Part shown: piece by piece, positions 1 to 5,165 of the stretch
Position numbering within the stretch: the first letter of the stretch is position 1
How the letters are laid out: the number at the start of each line of letters is the position of its first letter
NCBI GenBank assembly: GCA_035290085.1
Contig: DATDVK010000025.1
Coordinates: forward strand, 1-6,253
Direction of reading: 5' to 3'
DNA: 6,253 nucleotides
From: GWB1-54-5 sp035290085
Lineage (GTDB): Bacteria > Patescibacteriota > Gracilibacteria > Peribacterales > Peribacteraceae
The notes under the pieces: model-generated
Told to the model about the DNA's origin: nothing
What the model saw: only the letters and a program-made list of their open reading frames with translations
Database searches by the model: none
Position numbers and translations under genes: made by a program

Positions 1-254
1 CTGTAGTCTTGCAGGAAAGAACAAGGTGTCTTCTGATACCAAGATGCAAATGAAAGACGACCATTCCAGCCAACCAGATACTCCCTCCTCTCGTGCTCCG
101 TAGCCCCTCGTCTCCCTGAGACGCCCGGGATAGGACGAGGGCGAAGGAGTATGACAGCACTCTGTCGAATAAAGATGACGCGTCTATCCTTCCCCGTTGG
201 AAAACAGGATCTTCTCCTCTGTTCCCTCTCACTCTTCTGTTGCTCCTCTTTCCT
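1..254. other. Intergenic region with no supported gene
   Basis: No frame here shows a recognisable protein. On the minus strand one frame stays open from just after a TAG near 190 to the window edge (about 63 codons), but it has no ATG or GTG start and its composition is irregular, so I do not call it a gene. The plus-strand frames across this stretch are antisense or noncoding. The minus-strand sequence just downstream of the rbfA stop is almost pure purine (about 205-254). An imperfect inverted repeat at 96-149 is listed separately. A small hairpin at 25-40 (GGTGTC, loop TTCT, GATACC) is also visible. I see no clear terminator with a U-tract for rbfA. Confidence 0.5.
96..149. repeat. Imperfect inverted repeat / stem-loop downstream of rbfA
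   Basis: CCCTCGTC at 105-112 is the exact reverse complement of GACGAGGG at 134-141. The stem continues inward with TCCC (113-116) against GGGA (127-130) after a TAG bulge. It continues outward with CTCC (96-99) against GGAG (146-149) across a small internal loop. ATACTCC at 78-84 could compete as the outer partner, since it matches GGAGTAT at 146-152. There is no U-tract on either side, so it is not a standard intrinsic terminator. It lies past the 3' end of rbfA and may act as a 3' mRNA structure or be an intergenic repeat element. Confidence 0.5.
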
Positions 255-563
255 TCACTGCAGAAGCTCTTCGATACGAATCCCCCGTTCTGTCCTCTGG
301 TCCTTCCGGAACCGAAGCAGCGGAATACGCTTCCGGTGGAGTCGCCCGAGCGAACGCTGCAGTCCGAGAAGACGACCTTCCAGAAAACGGAGGGCGAGAT
401 CCGGCTCTTTGAGCGCGCTCACGTACAGAGTCGCATGGGAGAAATCATTCGAAACTTCCACCTCAGTCAGGGAAACCATGCCGCACTCCCGCGGGCACTC
501 CCGCAGAACGGGTGCAACGATTTCCCGGATGACCGATGCGAGCATTTTGGGCCTTTTTGACAT
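255..563 (-). CDS. rbfA: Ribosome-binding factor A (30S maturation)
   Basis: This encodes a 102-aa RbfA-like protein, a KH-fold factor that binds the free 30S subunit near the 5' end of 16S rRNA and helps its final maturation. The family signature is visible: an N-terminal helix (residues 6-21, IREIVAPVL), the strand VSLTEVEVSNDFSHATLYVS (30-49) and the C-terminal core RKRIPLLRFRKDQRTERGIR (77-96) ending in EELLQ. The length is within the usual range of about 100-130 aa. I chose the ATG at 563 because the protein then starts MSKRP, a usual RbfA beginning; a GTG at 578 would add five residues. No Shine-Dalgarno precedes the ATG. Instead TACACT lies exactly 6 nt upstream, which suggests a leaderless transcript. 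It diverges from fmt with 24 bp between start codons. The stop is TGA. Confidence 0.9.
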   Translation of the reverse strand: MSKRPKMLASVIREIVAPVLRECPRECGMVSLTEVEVSNDFSHATLYVSALKEPDLALRFLEGRLLGLQRSLGRLHRKRIPLLRFRKDQRTERGIRIEELLQ

Positions 564-569
564 GGGGAG

Positions 570-579
570 AGTGTACACT
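570..579. promoter_or_regulatory. Palindromic AGTGTACACT, candidate shared divergent -10 element
   Basis: AGTGTACACT is a perfect 10-bp palindrome in the gap between the divergent rbfA and fmt. It presents the -10-like hexamer TACACT (fits TANNNT) on both strands: 574-579 toward fmt and 575-570 toward rbfA. The hexamer ends 6 nt before the rbfA ATG (563), and 5 or 8 nt before the fmt GTG (585) or ATG (588). Transcription would then start at or within a few bases of each start codon. A consensus-like TTGACA at 557-562 is too close (11 bp) to pair with the plus-strand hexamer. A dimeric repressor site is an alternative reading. Confidence 0.4.
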
Positions 580-587
580 GGAAGGTG

Positions 588-1457
588 ATGCCAGAAAGGC
601 TTTCCATCGTTTTTGCCGGCACCCCGGAGTTCTCGGTCCCCTCACTCGAATCGCTCGTTGCGCACCCTGCATGCGAGGTCACACTGGTCATTTCGCAGCC
701 AGACAAGCCGGCGGGAAGGAAACAAGTCATGACCCCGCCTCCCGTGAAGCTCTGTGCCGAAAAACACGGGATCCGCGTTACGCAACCAAAGAACATCAAC
801 AGAGATCTCTCCTGGGAAAAAATCGACTGTGACTTTCTCGTGGTAGTCGCATACGGGCAGATCCTCTCAAAAGAGATACTGGAGATCCCCAGCGTCGCCC
901 CTGTGAATGTGCATGCATCGCTCCTGCCTCGCTGGCGCGGAGCCTCTCCTATACAAAACGCACTGCTCGCAGGAGACACGGAAACCGGCGTCACCGTACA
1001 GAGAATGTCTGAGACACTCGATGCAGGAGACATACTCGCACAGTGCACGACACCGATAGACGAGCGGGAGACATTCTCCTCGCTCCACGACAGGCTCGCT
1101 CCCCTGGGGGCACAATTGCTTGTGGCAACGCTCACAAAACCCCTCTCCCCCGTTGCACAGGATGAAACGGGTGTGACGTACTGTTCCAAGCTCACACGAA
1201 AGAACGGGGATGTCGACCCTGCAAAGATGTCTGCGGAAAAAATCGACCGCTGCGTCCGTGCTCTCGTGCCCTGGCCGGGCGTATGCTGCAGTATCAACGG
1301 GGTACCCCTGAAGCTCCTTGAAACATCACTCACAGAAGAAAAAGGTGCGCTTGCCCTCCCCTGTGCAGAGAACTCCACTCTCTACATCAAAACTCTTCAG
1401 CCAGCCGGGAAGAAACCCATGACCGCAGCATCATGGGAACGCGGATGCCACCCCTAG
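588..1457 (+). CDS. fmt: Methionyl-tRNA formyltransferase
   Basis: This encodes a 289-aa Fmt, which uses 10-formyl-tetrahydrofolate to formylate Met-tRNA(fMet) in the cytoplasm for translation initiation. The N-terminal Rossmann strand IVFAGTPEFSVPSL (residues 7-20) and SQPDKPAGR (36-44) are present. So is the formyltransferase active site: NVHASLLPRWRG with Asn107, His109 and the SLLPxxRG loop (111-118), and Asp145 in LDAGDIL. These match E. coli Asn108, His110 and Asp146. The C-terminal domain includes WPGV (229-232) and ends LQPAGKKPM...ASW, as expected, about 25 residues shorter than E. coli. The ATG at 588 gives MPERLSIVF; the adjoining GTG at 585 is equally usable. GGAAGG at 580-585 is too close to act as a normal Shine-Dalgarno. 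The TAG stop lies inside a hairpin loop. The TSP3/SLH gene follows 41 bp later. Confidence 0.95.
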   Translation: MPERLSIVFAGTPEFSVPSLESLVAHPACEVTLVISQPDKPAGRKQVMTPPPVKLCAEKHGIRVTQPKNINRDLSWEKIDCDFLVVVAYGQILSKEILEIPSVAPVNVHASLLPRWRGASPIQNALLAGDTETGVTVQRMSETLDAGDILAQCTTPIDERETFSSLHDRLAPLGAQLLVATLTKPLSPVAQDETGVTYCSKLTRKNGDVDPAKMSAEKIDRCVRALVPWPGVCCSINGVPLKLLETSLTEEKGALALPCAENSTLYIKTLQPAGKKPMTAASWERGCHP

Positions 1458-1466
1458 CGGGTGGCA
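1446..1466 (+). other. Perfect 8-bp stem-loop spanning the fmt stop codon
   Basis: TGCCACCC (1446-1453) and GGGTGGCA (1459-1466) form a perfect GC-rich stem with the 5-nt loop CTAGC, which holds the fmt TAG stop. No U-tract follows, so it is not a classical intrinsic terminator. It lies in the 41-bp gap before the next gene and could be a 3'-end stabilising or processing element, or a weak terminator. Confidence 0.55.
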
Positions 1467-1498
1467 GGCCGGCAGACATCCGTGCATACTAGAAACCG

Positions 1499-2755
1499 AT
1501 GCGCATCCTCCTCTCACTTTTTCTCGGCATCGGTATTGTCATGGCCCAGGTCCCGCAATCTGATACGGACGGGGACGGCCTGCTGGATACGGAAGAAGAT
1601 GTGAACGCAAACGGGATCGTGGATGAAGGGGAAACGAGTCCGCTGGATGCGGACACGGATGGCGGAGGGGAGGCGGACGGGAAAGAGGTGCAGAACGGCC
1701 GCGACCCTCTCGACCGCCGCGACGACTTCACCTACGACCTCGATAACGACGGCCTCACGAACGGGGAGGAATGGGCGCTTGGCACGCTCGATGGCAACCC
1801 CGATACGGACGCAGATGGCATCAACGATTTCGACGATCCCTTCCCTCTCGACGGGGAATTCCGGTCGGACTACGACGGAGACGGCCTGCCGGATGAGTAC
1901 GAGGCAACCCATGGCCTCTCCGATGAGAAGCGATCAGATGCACATGAGGACAACGATGAAGACGGTCTCACAAACCTCGAGGAGTTCGTGCAGGGGACAA
2001 ACATGGACAACGCAGACACGGATAATGACGGAACGAAGGATGCGGAAGAGCTGGAACTGAGTTCGGACCCGTTGGAAAATCCGTGCCTCCTGTATGTTGG
2101 CACAGGCAACTACTTCGCAGATCTGGAAGAACACTGGGCAAAAGAGGTAGTGCTCCTGCTGCACCGCGCCAAGGTACTCCCCAGCTACCGGAGAATAGTG
2201 GACGGGTACGATGTCGAGAACGCCACTCTCTTCCTCCCTGACAGGGAAATCACGCGCTTCGAGTTCCTCAAAATAACGCTGTTCACCAGTTGCATCCCCG
2301 TACAATCAGACACAGAGAATGTCGCAATCACATTCAAAGATATTGTGAATAAAGCGCGTCCGCGGGAGAGCAGCCAGCGGAAAGAACTCAGGGAGATCGT
2401 CTACACGGCTGTGGCCGAGGGCATCGTGGAGGGATACGAGGATGGGACCTTCCGGCCAGATGACCCCGTGAATCGCGCCGAAGCCCTCAAAATCCTGCTC
2501 AAAGCAACGGAATTAGAGGCGTTGGAAGAACCGTTTGCGCAGAGGGAATTTTCCGATGTCCCCGGGGGGGCCTGGTTTGCCCCCTACGTGAAACGTCTTG
2601 TGGAGTACGCCATCGTGGAAGGATACGAAGACGGAACTTTCCACCCCGGGCAGAAAATAACACGCGCAGAAGCCTCGAAGATCCTGCTCCTCACCATGAT
2701 CAGCAATCCCCATGTGAACGGATACGTGATCCCGTTTGAAGAAACAGAAGAGTAA
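1499..2755 (+). CDS. Secreted thrombospondin type 3 repeat / SLH domain surface protein
   Basis: This is a 418-aa exported protein, probably displayed on the cell surface. A short hydrophobic signal peptide (MRILLSLFLGIGIVMA, cleavage likely after Ala16) precedes a strongly acidic calcium-binding region. Its DxDxDG-type motifs lie at about 22-30 (DTDGDGLLD), 51-61 (degenerate), 79-91, 102-113, 124-135, 151-162 and 173-184. They match thrombospondin type 3 / Ca-binding repeats. Three SLH domains follow: about 205-262 (FADLEEHWA...ITRFE), 279-337 (EGYEDGTFRPDDPVNRAE) and 351-402 (FSDVPGGAWFAPYV...EGYEDGTFHPGQKITRAE). SLH domains usually anchor proteins non-covalently to cell-wall polymers, so the TSP3 part likely faces outward or forms a spacer. 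The first SLH is the most divergent. No Shine-Dalgarno is visible; CATACT lies 8 nt before the ATG. It may be co-transcribed with fmt. Confidence 0.9.
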   Translation: MRILLSLFLGIGIVMAQVPQSDTDGDGLLDTEEDVNANGIVDEGETSPLDADTDGGGEADGKEVQNGRDPLDRRDDFTYDLDNDGLTNGEEWALGTLDGNPDTDADGINDFDDPFPLDGEFRSDYDGDGLPDEYEATHGLSDEKRSDAHEDNDEDGLTNLEEFVQGTNMDNADTDNDGTKDAEELELSSDPLENPCLLYVGTGNYFADLEEHWAKEVVLLLHRAKVLPSYRRIVDGYDVENATLFLPDREITRFEFLKITLFTSCIPVQSDTENVAITFKDIVNKARPRESSQRKELREIVYTAVAEGIVEGYEDGTFRPDDPVNRAEALKILLKATELEALEEPFAQREFSDVPGGAWFAPYVKRLVEYAIVEGYEDGTFHPGQKITRAEASKILLLTMISNPHVNGYVIPFEETEE

Positions 2756-2760
2756 AAGGG

Positions 2761-2800
2761 AAAAGAGGAAGGGGTACGCCCCCATTCCTCTCTTTCTTCT
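2761..2800. terminator. Intrinsic terminator between convergent genes, probably both directions
   Basis: AGAGGAA (2764-2770) plus GGGG (2771-2774) pairs with CCCC (2779-2782) and TTCCTCT (2785-2791), with a CA bulge at 2783-2784 and the tetraloop TACG. On the plus strand the stem is followed by the T-rich TCTTTCTTCTCTTCTTC, on the minus strand by CTTTTCCCTTTT. It lies 5 bp after the TSP3/SLH stop and about 20 bp from the PUR stop, so it can end both converging transcripts. Confidence 0.75.
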
Positions 2801-2809
2801 CTTCTTCAT

Positions 2810-3115
2810 CTAGACTTTCGACTTCATCTCCTGGAATGCCTCTATGAACTTATCGAGGTCTTCGGCATCGAACATGATGGTCGTCTTCTGGCCGCCGCGG
2901 GACTTCTCGGACACTTTGAAGAACTTTCCGTGACTCGACTCCTTCAGGTCCACGTAGAAAGTGCGCTGACGCGCATGGATGGTGACGGAGTGCACCTCCT
3001 GCGCAAATGCGCCGTTGCCGCTGCTTCGGCCTCGAGCAGCAGCATTGCCGTCTGCCGCGCCTTCGTCATCGGACTGTGATGTGCTGCCACCCAGCTCGGA
3101 CATAGGATCAAACAT
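2810..3115 (-). CDS. PUR-family (PurA-like) single-stranded nucleic-acid-binding protein
   Basis: This encodes about 101 aa from the ATG at 3115. The C-terminal ~60 residues match a single PUR repeat: VHSVTIHARQRTFYVDLKES, then GKFFKVSEKSRGGQKTTIMF, then AEDLDKFIEAFQEM (beta-beta-beta-beta-alpha pattern with basic and aromatic surface residues). Bacterial relatives include DUF3276 proteins and Borrelia BpuR, which bind single-stranded DNA or RNA and act as regulators. The N-terminal part is a low-complexity Ser/Gly/Ala/Asp linker (SELGGSTSQSDDEGAADGNA). The start is uncertain. A GTG at 3229 overlaps the metG TGA stop as GTGA, has GAGG 4 nt upstream, and would give 139 aa by translational coupling. 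ATGs at 3115 and 3103 have no Shine-Dalgarno. I prefer 3115 because the extra 38 residues resemble no family sequence. It is downstream of metG in the same direction. Confidence 0.8.
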   Translation of the reverse strand: MFDPMSELGGSTSQSDDEGAADGNAAARGRSSGNGAFAQEVHSVTIHARQRTFYVDLKESSHGKFFKVSEKSRGGQKTTIMFDAEDLDKFIEAFQEMKSKV

Positions 3116-3210
3116 GCGAAAGTTGGGTAATGAGTAAAAAATTGCTGCTCCCCCCGCCTCTTTCCCGTTCTTCAATGGTCTCCGGTCATTCAGCTTCGAG
3201 AGCAATACAT

Positions 3211-3239
3211 ACTCTACAGAAAAACTCACTTTTCCTCAA
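3211..3239 (-). promoter_or_regulatory. Weak candidate promoter for the PUR gene inside the metG 3' end
   Basis: On the minus strand TTGAGG (3239-3234) and TAGAGT (3216-3211) are separated by 17 bp and each match four of six sigma-70 consensus bases. If used, this would give a PUR transcript with a leader of about 90 nt and favour the ATG at 3115. The match is weak and could be chance; co-transcription with metG is as likely. Confidence 0.2.
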
Positions 3240-4770
3240 GCGGAGCGAAGAGAATTTCAGGCTTCCCGACAGAGACCCAATCCGGCATTCCTCCCCATTG
3301 CTTCATGGCTTTCGTGATTACAAAGTCCCTCTTCAGCATTTCTTCGGCATACGGAACGTTGATCTGCTTGGAAATGCGATACGCAGTATCAGGAATGAAG
3401 GGGAGAAGCATCAACCCAATGTGGCGGAGCATCTCTGCAATGGCACTGAGCACTTCTACTTTCTCTTTGCCCGAGAGAGTCCATGGCTTCTTCTCATCCA
3501 TCCGAAGGTTCCCTCCCTCAACTATAGCCATTGGATGGGCAGAAATTGCATTGGAAACATCATAGACATTCATCTGTGCAGCAAATGCATCCCAATGACG
3601 CACGATCTCTTTTCGCAGAGGATCACCTGTTGGTATCGCAAGTCGATCTCCCTCCTTATGGAGCAATACAAGGACTCTATTGAGCAAATTGCCCAATTTA
3701 TTGCGAAGAGCGGCGTCATAAAGCTTCTTGAACCGCTCCCAGGAGAAGTCTCCATCACGTCCCACCGGCACCTCGTGGCTCAGGTAGAACCGCAGAGGAT
3801 CCGGGTTGCCCTTGAATTTCGCCAACACATCATCCGGCACGACAACATTACCAAGGGACTTGCTCATCTTCTCCCCCTCACTCGTGAGGAACCCATGAAT
3901 GAGGAGCTCATCGGGGAGACGCACACCAGCCTTCTTCAGCATGAGCGGCCAGATGAGTGCATGGAACCGTGCAATATCTTTGCCAATCACGTGCGTCACT
4001 TTGGCATCATCCCACCATTTGCGTTCTTCATGCTTGGTGAAGTACCCGAGACCGGAGATGTAATTGGTGAGAGCGTCACACCACACGTACATGACCTGCT
4101 CATCGTCTCCCGGAACGGGAATCCCCCACTCCAGGCTCGATTTCGGCCGTGAGAAGGAGACATCTTCCAACCCCTGGTCTATGAGCGAGAGCGTTTCATT
4201 CTCCCGGAACTGCGGGACGATGCGGTACTTCTCCCCGTCCCAGTCTTTCGTAAGGAGACTTTTCAGCTCCTTGCCATACTCGCTCATCTTCAAAAACCAG
4301 TTCTCCTCCGTGACCTTCTCGGGCTCTACCTGATGATTCGGACACTTGCCATCCACTAAATCACGCCTGGTCATGAAGCGCTCACAGCCGCTGCAGTAGA
4401 GACCCGTGTACGTACGCTTCTCCAGCACCCCTGCCTTCGCAAGCCTCTTCCACAGTTCCTGGACTGTGGGATAGTGCCCTCTCTCATCGGACGTGCGGAT
4501 GAACTTGTCATAGGAAATGTTGAGCCGCTGGTAGAGATCTTCAAAGAGCGGAACGTTGCGGTCCACCAGCTGCTTGGGTGAAATCCCCTCTTTCTCCGCC
4601 GTGCGCTGGATCTTCGTTCCATGTTCATCTGTCCCGATCTGGAACCGCACATCGTCACCGCTGAGACGGAACCAGCGTACTACTGTGTCTGCCAGCACCT
4701 TCTCCAGCACATGCCCCATGTGGGGGGCAGCGTTGGGATAGTCGATGGCAGTGGTAACGTAGCGGCGCAT
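3226..4770 (-). CDS. metG: Methionyl-tRNA synthetase (short form)
   Basis: This encodes a 514-aa class Ia synthetase that charges both initiator and elongator tRNA(Met) in the cytoplasm. The Rossmann half carries the HIGH-type motif HMGH (17-20), the DEHGTKI segment (48-54), YVWCDALTNY (228-237) and KMSKS (301-305). The connective domain has one zinc knuckle with Cys126, Cys129, Cys143 and His146 (CSGC...CPNH), a variant with His as the fourth ligand. The anticodon-binding helical domain ends with EKKPW (426-430) and the LLPFIPDTA region. The C-terminal EMAP/Trbp-like tRNA-binding domain of longer MetRS proteins is absent. The ATG at 4770 gives MRRYVTTAIDYPNAAPHMGH, with HIGH at the usual distance. 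There is no Shine-Dalgarno; TACACT lies exactly 6 nt upstream. A partial second copy of its 5' end lies 192 nt upstream. The stop is TGA, overlapping a possible GTG start of the PUR gene. Confidence 0.96.
   Translation of the reverse strand: MRRYVTTAIDYPNAAPHMGHVLEKVLADTVVRWFRLSGDDVRFQIGTDEHGTKIQRTAEKEGISPKQLVDRNVPLFEDLYQRLNISYDKFIRTSDERGHYPTVQELWKRLAKAGVLEKRTYTGLYCSGCERFMTRRDLVDGKCPNHQVEPEKVTEENWFLKMSEYGKELKSLLTKDWDGEKYRIVPQFRENETLSLIDQGLEDVSFSRPKSSLEWGIPVPGDDEQVMYVWCDALTNYISGLGYFTKHEERKWWDDAKVTHVIGKDIARFHALIWPLMLKKAGVRLPDELLIHGFLTSEGEKMSKSLGNVVVPDDVLAKFKGNPDPLRFYLSHEVPVGRDGDFSWERFKKLYDAALRNKLGNLLNRVLVLLHKEGDRLAIPTGDPLRKEIVRHWDAFAAQMNVYDVSNAISAHPMAIVEGGNLRMDEKKPWTLSGKEKVEVLSAIAEMLRHIGLMLLPFIPDTAYRISKQINVPYAEEMLKRDFVITKAMKQWGGMPDWVSVGKPEILFAPLEEK
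4706..4769 (-). repeat. Direct repeat copy 1 (5' end of metG)
   Basis: This block matches 4898-4961 over 64 nt with one difference (G4765 versus A4957); 4706-4764 is identical over 59 nt. It covers metG codons 1-22, starting within the ATG. The homology stops at the start codon on one side and after codons Val21-Leu22 on the other. The two copies are offset by 192 nt, a multiple of three. Confidence 0.95.
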
Positions 4771-4776
4771 GGCTGA

Positions 4777-4782
4777 AGTGTA
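4777..4782 (-). promoter_or_regulatory. Candidate -10 hexamer TACACT just before metG
   Basis: The minus-strand hexamer TACACT (4782-4777) ends 6 nt (TCAGCC) before the metG ATG. This is the same hexamer at the same distance as at rbfA. It lies downstream of the intrinsic terminator at 4795-4839, so it would let metG be transcribed independently as a leaderless mRNA. No good -35 element is visible at normal spacing. Confidence 0.35.
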
Positions 4783-4794
4783 GTCTCAAACAAT

Positions 4795-4839
4795 AGAAAA
4801 AACTGCCGCGAAGCGTGGGTTTCCCACGCTGGAGCGACA
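4795..4839 (-). terminator. Intrinsic terminator just upstream of metG
   Basis: On the minus strand TGTCGC (4839-4834), TCC, AGCGTGGG (4830-4823), loop AAA, CCCACGCT (4819-4812), TC, GCGGCA (4809-4804) form a long stem: a perfect inner 8 bp and an outer 6 bp including one G-U wobble. A G and six T then follow, then CTATTG. The wobble pair would be C-A on the plus strand, so the structure favours the minus strand. It lies 30-70 nt before metG and would stop transcripts arriving from the membrane-protein cluster or the metG fragment, or serve as an attenuator. Confidence 0.8.
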
Positions 4840-4860
4840 CCACTGAGGGAAAAGAGAGCA

Positions 4861-4893
4861 CACGAGAGAAAAACCGAAGGTTTGTCTCTCGCG
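4861..4893 (-). other. Strong stem-loop between the metG fragment and metG
   Basis: On the minus strand CGCGAGAGA (4893-4885) pairs with TCTCTCGTG (4869-4861) over 9 bp with one G-U. After a 1x1 mismatch, AAACC pairs with GGTTT around the triloop TTC. It is followed by TGCTCTCTTTTCCC, a broken T-rich run. It begins 4 nt after the repeated metG block. It may be a secondary terminator or part of a structured leader with the terminator at 4795-4839. Confidence 0.6.
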
Positions 4894-4897
4894 AGGA

Positions 4898-4961
4898 AGC
4901 ACATGCCCCATGTGGGGGGCAGCGTTGGGATAGTCGATGGCAGTGGTAACGTAGCGACGCA
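4898..4961 (-). repeat. Direct repeat copy 2 (upstream metG 5' fragment)
   Basis: This is the second copy of the 64-nt block at 4706-4769, with 63 of 64 positions identical. Sequences beyond both ends do not align with those flanking copy 1. A simple tandem duplication of the whole 192-nt unit is therefore not what is seen. Confidence 0.95.
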
Positions 4962-4965
4962 CCAT

Positions 4966-5165
4966 AGCGCAAATAGACTAGCGAATGTCTCTCACTAGCA
5001 GAAGAAGCAAAGAGAAGAATCTTCACCAGCCTTCGCAGGAAGCTACTGCCAGAAACCGCAGAGGAATGCGTAAACAAACTTCCTGCTTCTTGGCTTCCTG
5101 CTACGGCCGGCAAGATTTGTCGTTCTTCAATTTCCGGAAGAGCTGCGGGATTCACCCGCAGGCAT
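4966..5165 (-). other. Gene-free stretch upstream of the metG fragment, rich in inverted repeats
   Basis: No family-like protein is visible on either strand. On the minus strand GCAGGAAGC (5101-5093) and AGCAGGAAG (5087-5079) can each pair with GCTTCCTGC (5043-5035), giving two competing long-range helices. CTAGTG (4997-4992 region) can pair with CGCTAG just before the metG fragment. The palindrome TTCCGGAA lies at 5132-5139. The stretch separates the membrane-protein cluster from metG and may hold a promoter or structured leader; I could not identify a convincing promoter. Confidence 0.4.
5143..5161 (-). other. Stem-loop right after the 113-aa membrane gene
   Basis: On the minus strand CTGCGGG (5161-5155), loop TGAAT, CCCGCAG (5149-5143) form a perfect 7-bp GC-rich hairpin starting 4 nt after the TAG stop. 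The following sequence CTCTTCCGG is not a U-tract. It may be a weak terminator or a 3'-end stabiliser for the membrane-protein operon. Confidence 0.5.

Larger units (their letters stand above)
4786..4965 (-). pseudogene. Partial second copy of the metG 5' end (59-codon ORF)
   Basis: On the minus strand an ATG at 4965 (or the next codon, GTG at 4962) opens a 59-codon frame whose residues 3-23 are RRYVTTAIDYPNAAPHMGHVL, identical to MetRS residues 2-22 including HMGH. After that it diverges (PRERQTFGFSLVCSLF...) and ends at TGA 4788-4786, five codons before and in frame with the metG ATG. The divergent tail runs through a hairpin and an intrinsic terminator, so it is not real MetRS sequence. 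The only difference in the shared block is the silent CGT versus CGC. It could be the remnant of a tandem metG duplication, a regulatory leader peptide, or an assembly artefact. It cannot be a working synthetase. TAGTCT lies 9 nt before the ATG as a possible -10 element. Confidence 0.6.

Noticed and set aside
78..153. tRNA gene suggested by 7-bp ends ATACTCC/GGAGTAT about 75 nt apart
   Set aside because: No T-loop (TTCRA), no D-arm pattern and no anticodon arm at the right distance; the inner stem is a single long hairpin instead of a cloverleaf.
1..190. Partial minus-strand gene running off the left edge
   Set aside because: The frame is open for about 63 codons but has no ATG or GTG start, runs through the inverted repeat, and its product (including WLEWSSFICILVSED) matches no family I can name.
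467..1378. Minus-strand open frame of 303 codons opposite fmt
   Set aside because: Antisense shadow of a clearly conserved gene; Ser/Cys-rich and with no family pattern.
3130..4152. Plus-strand open frame of 340 codons opposite metG
   Set aside because: Antisense to the well-supported MetRS coding sequence, with no recognisable domain.
4771..5165. T-box riboswitch upstream of metG
   Set aside because: A TGGTGTCGC string before the terminator faintly recalls the T-box UGGNACCGCG, but the core bases differ and I see no matching antiterminator partner or stem I signature with a Met specifier.
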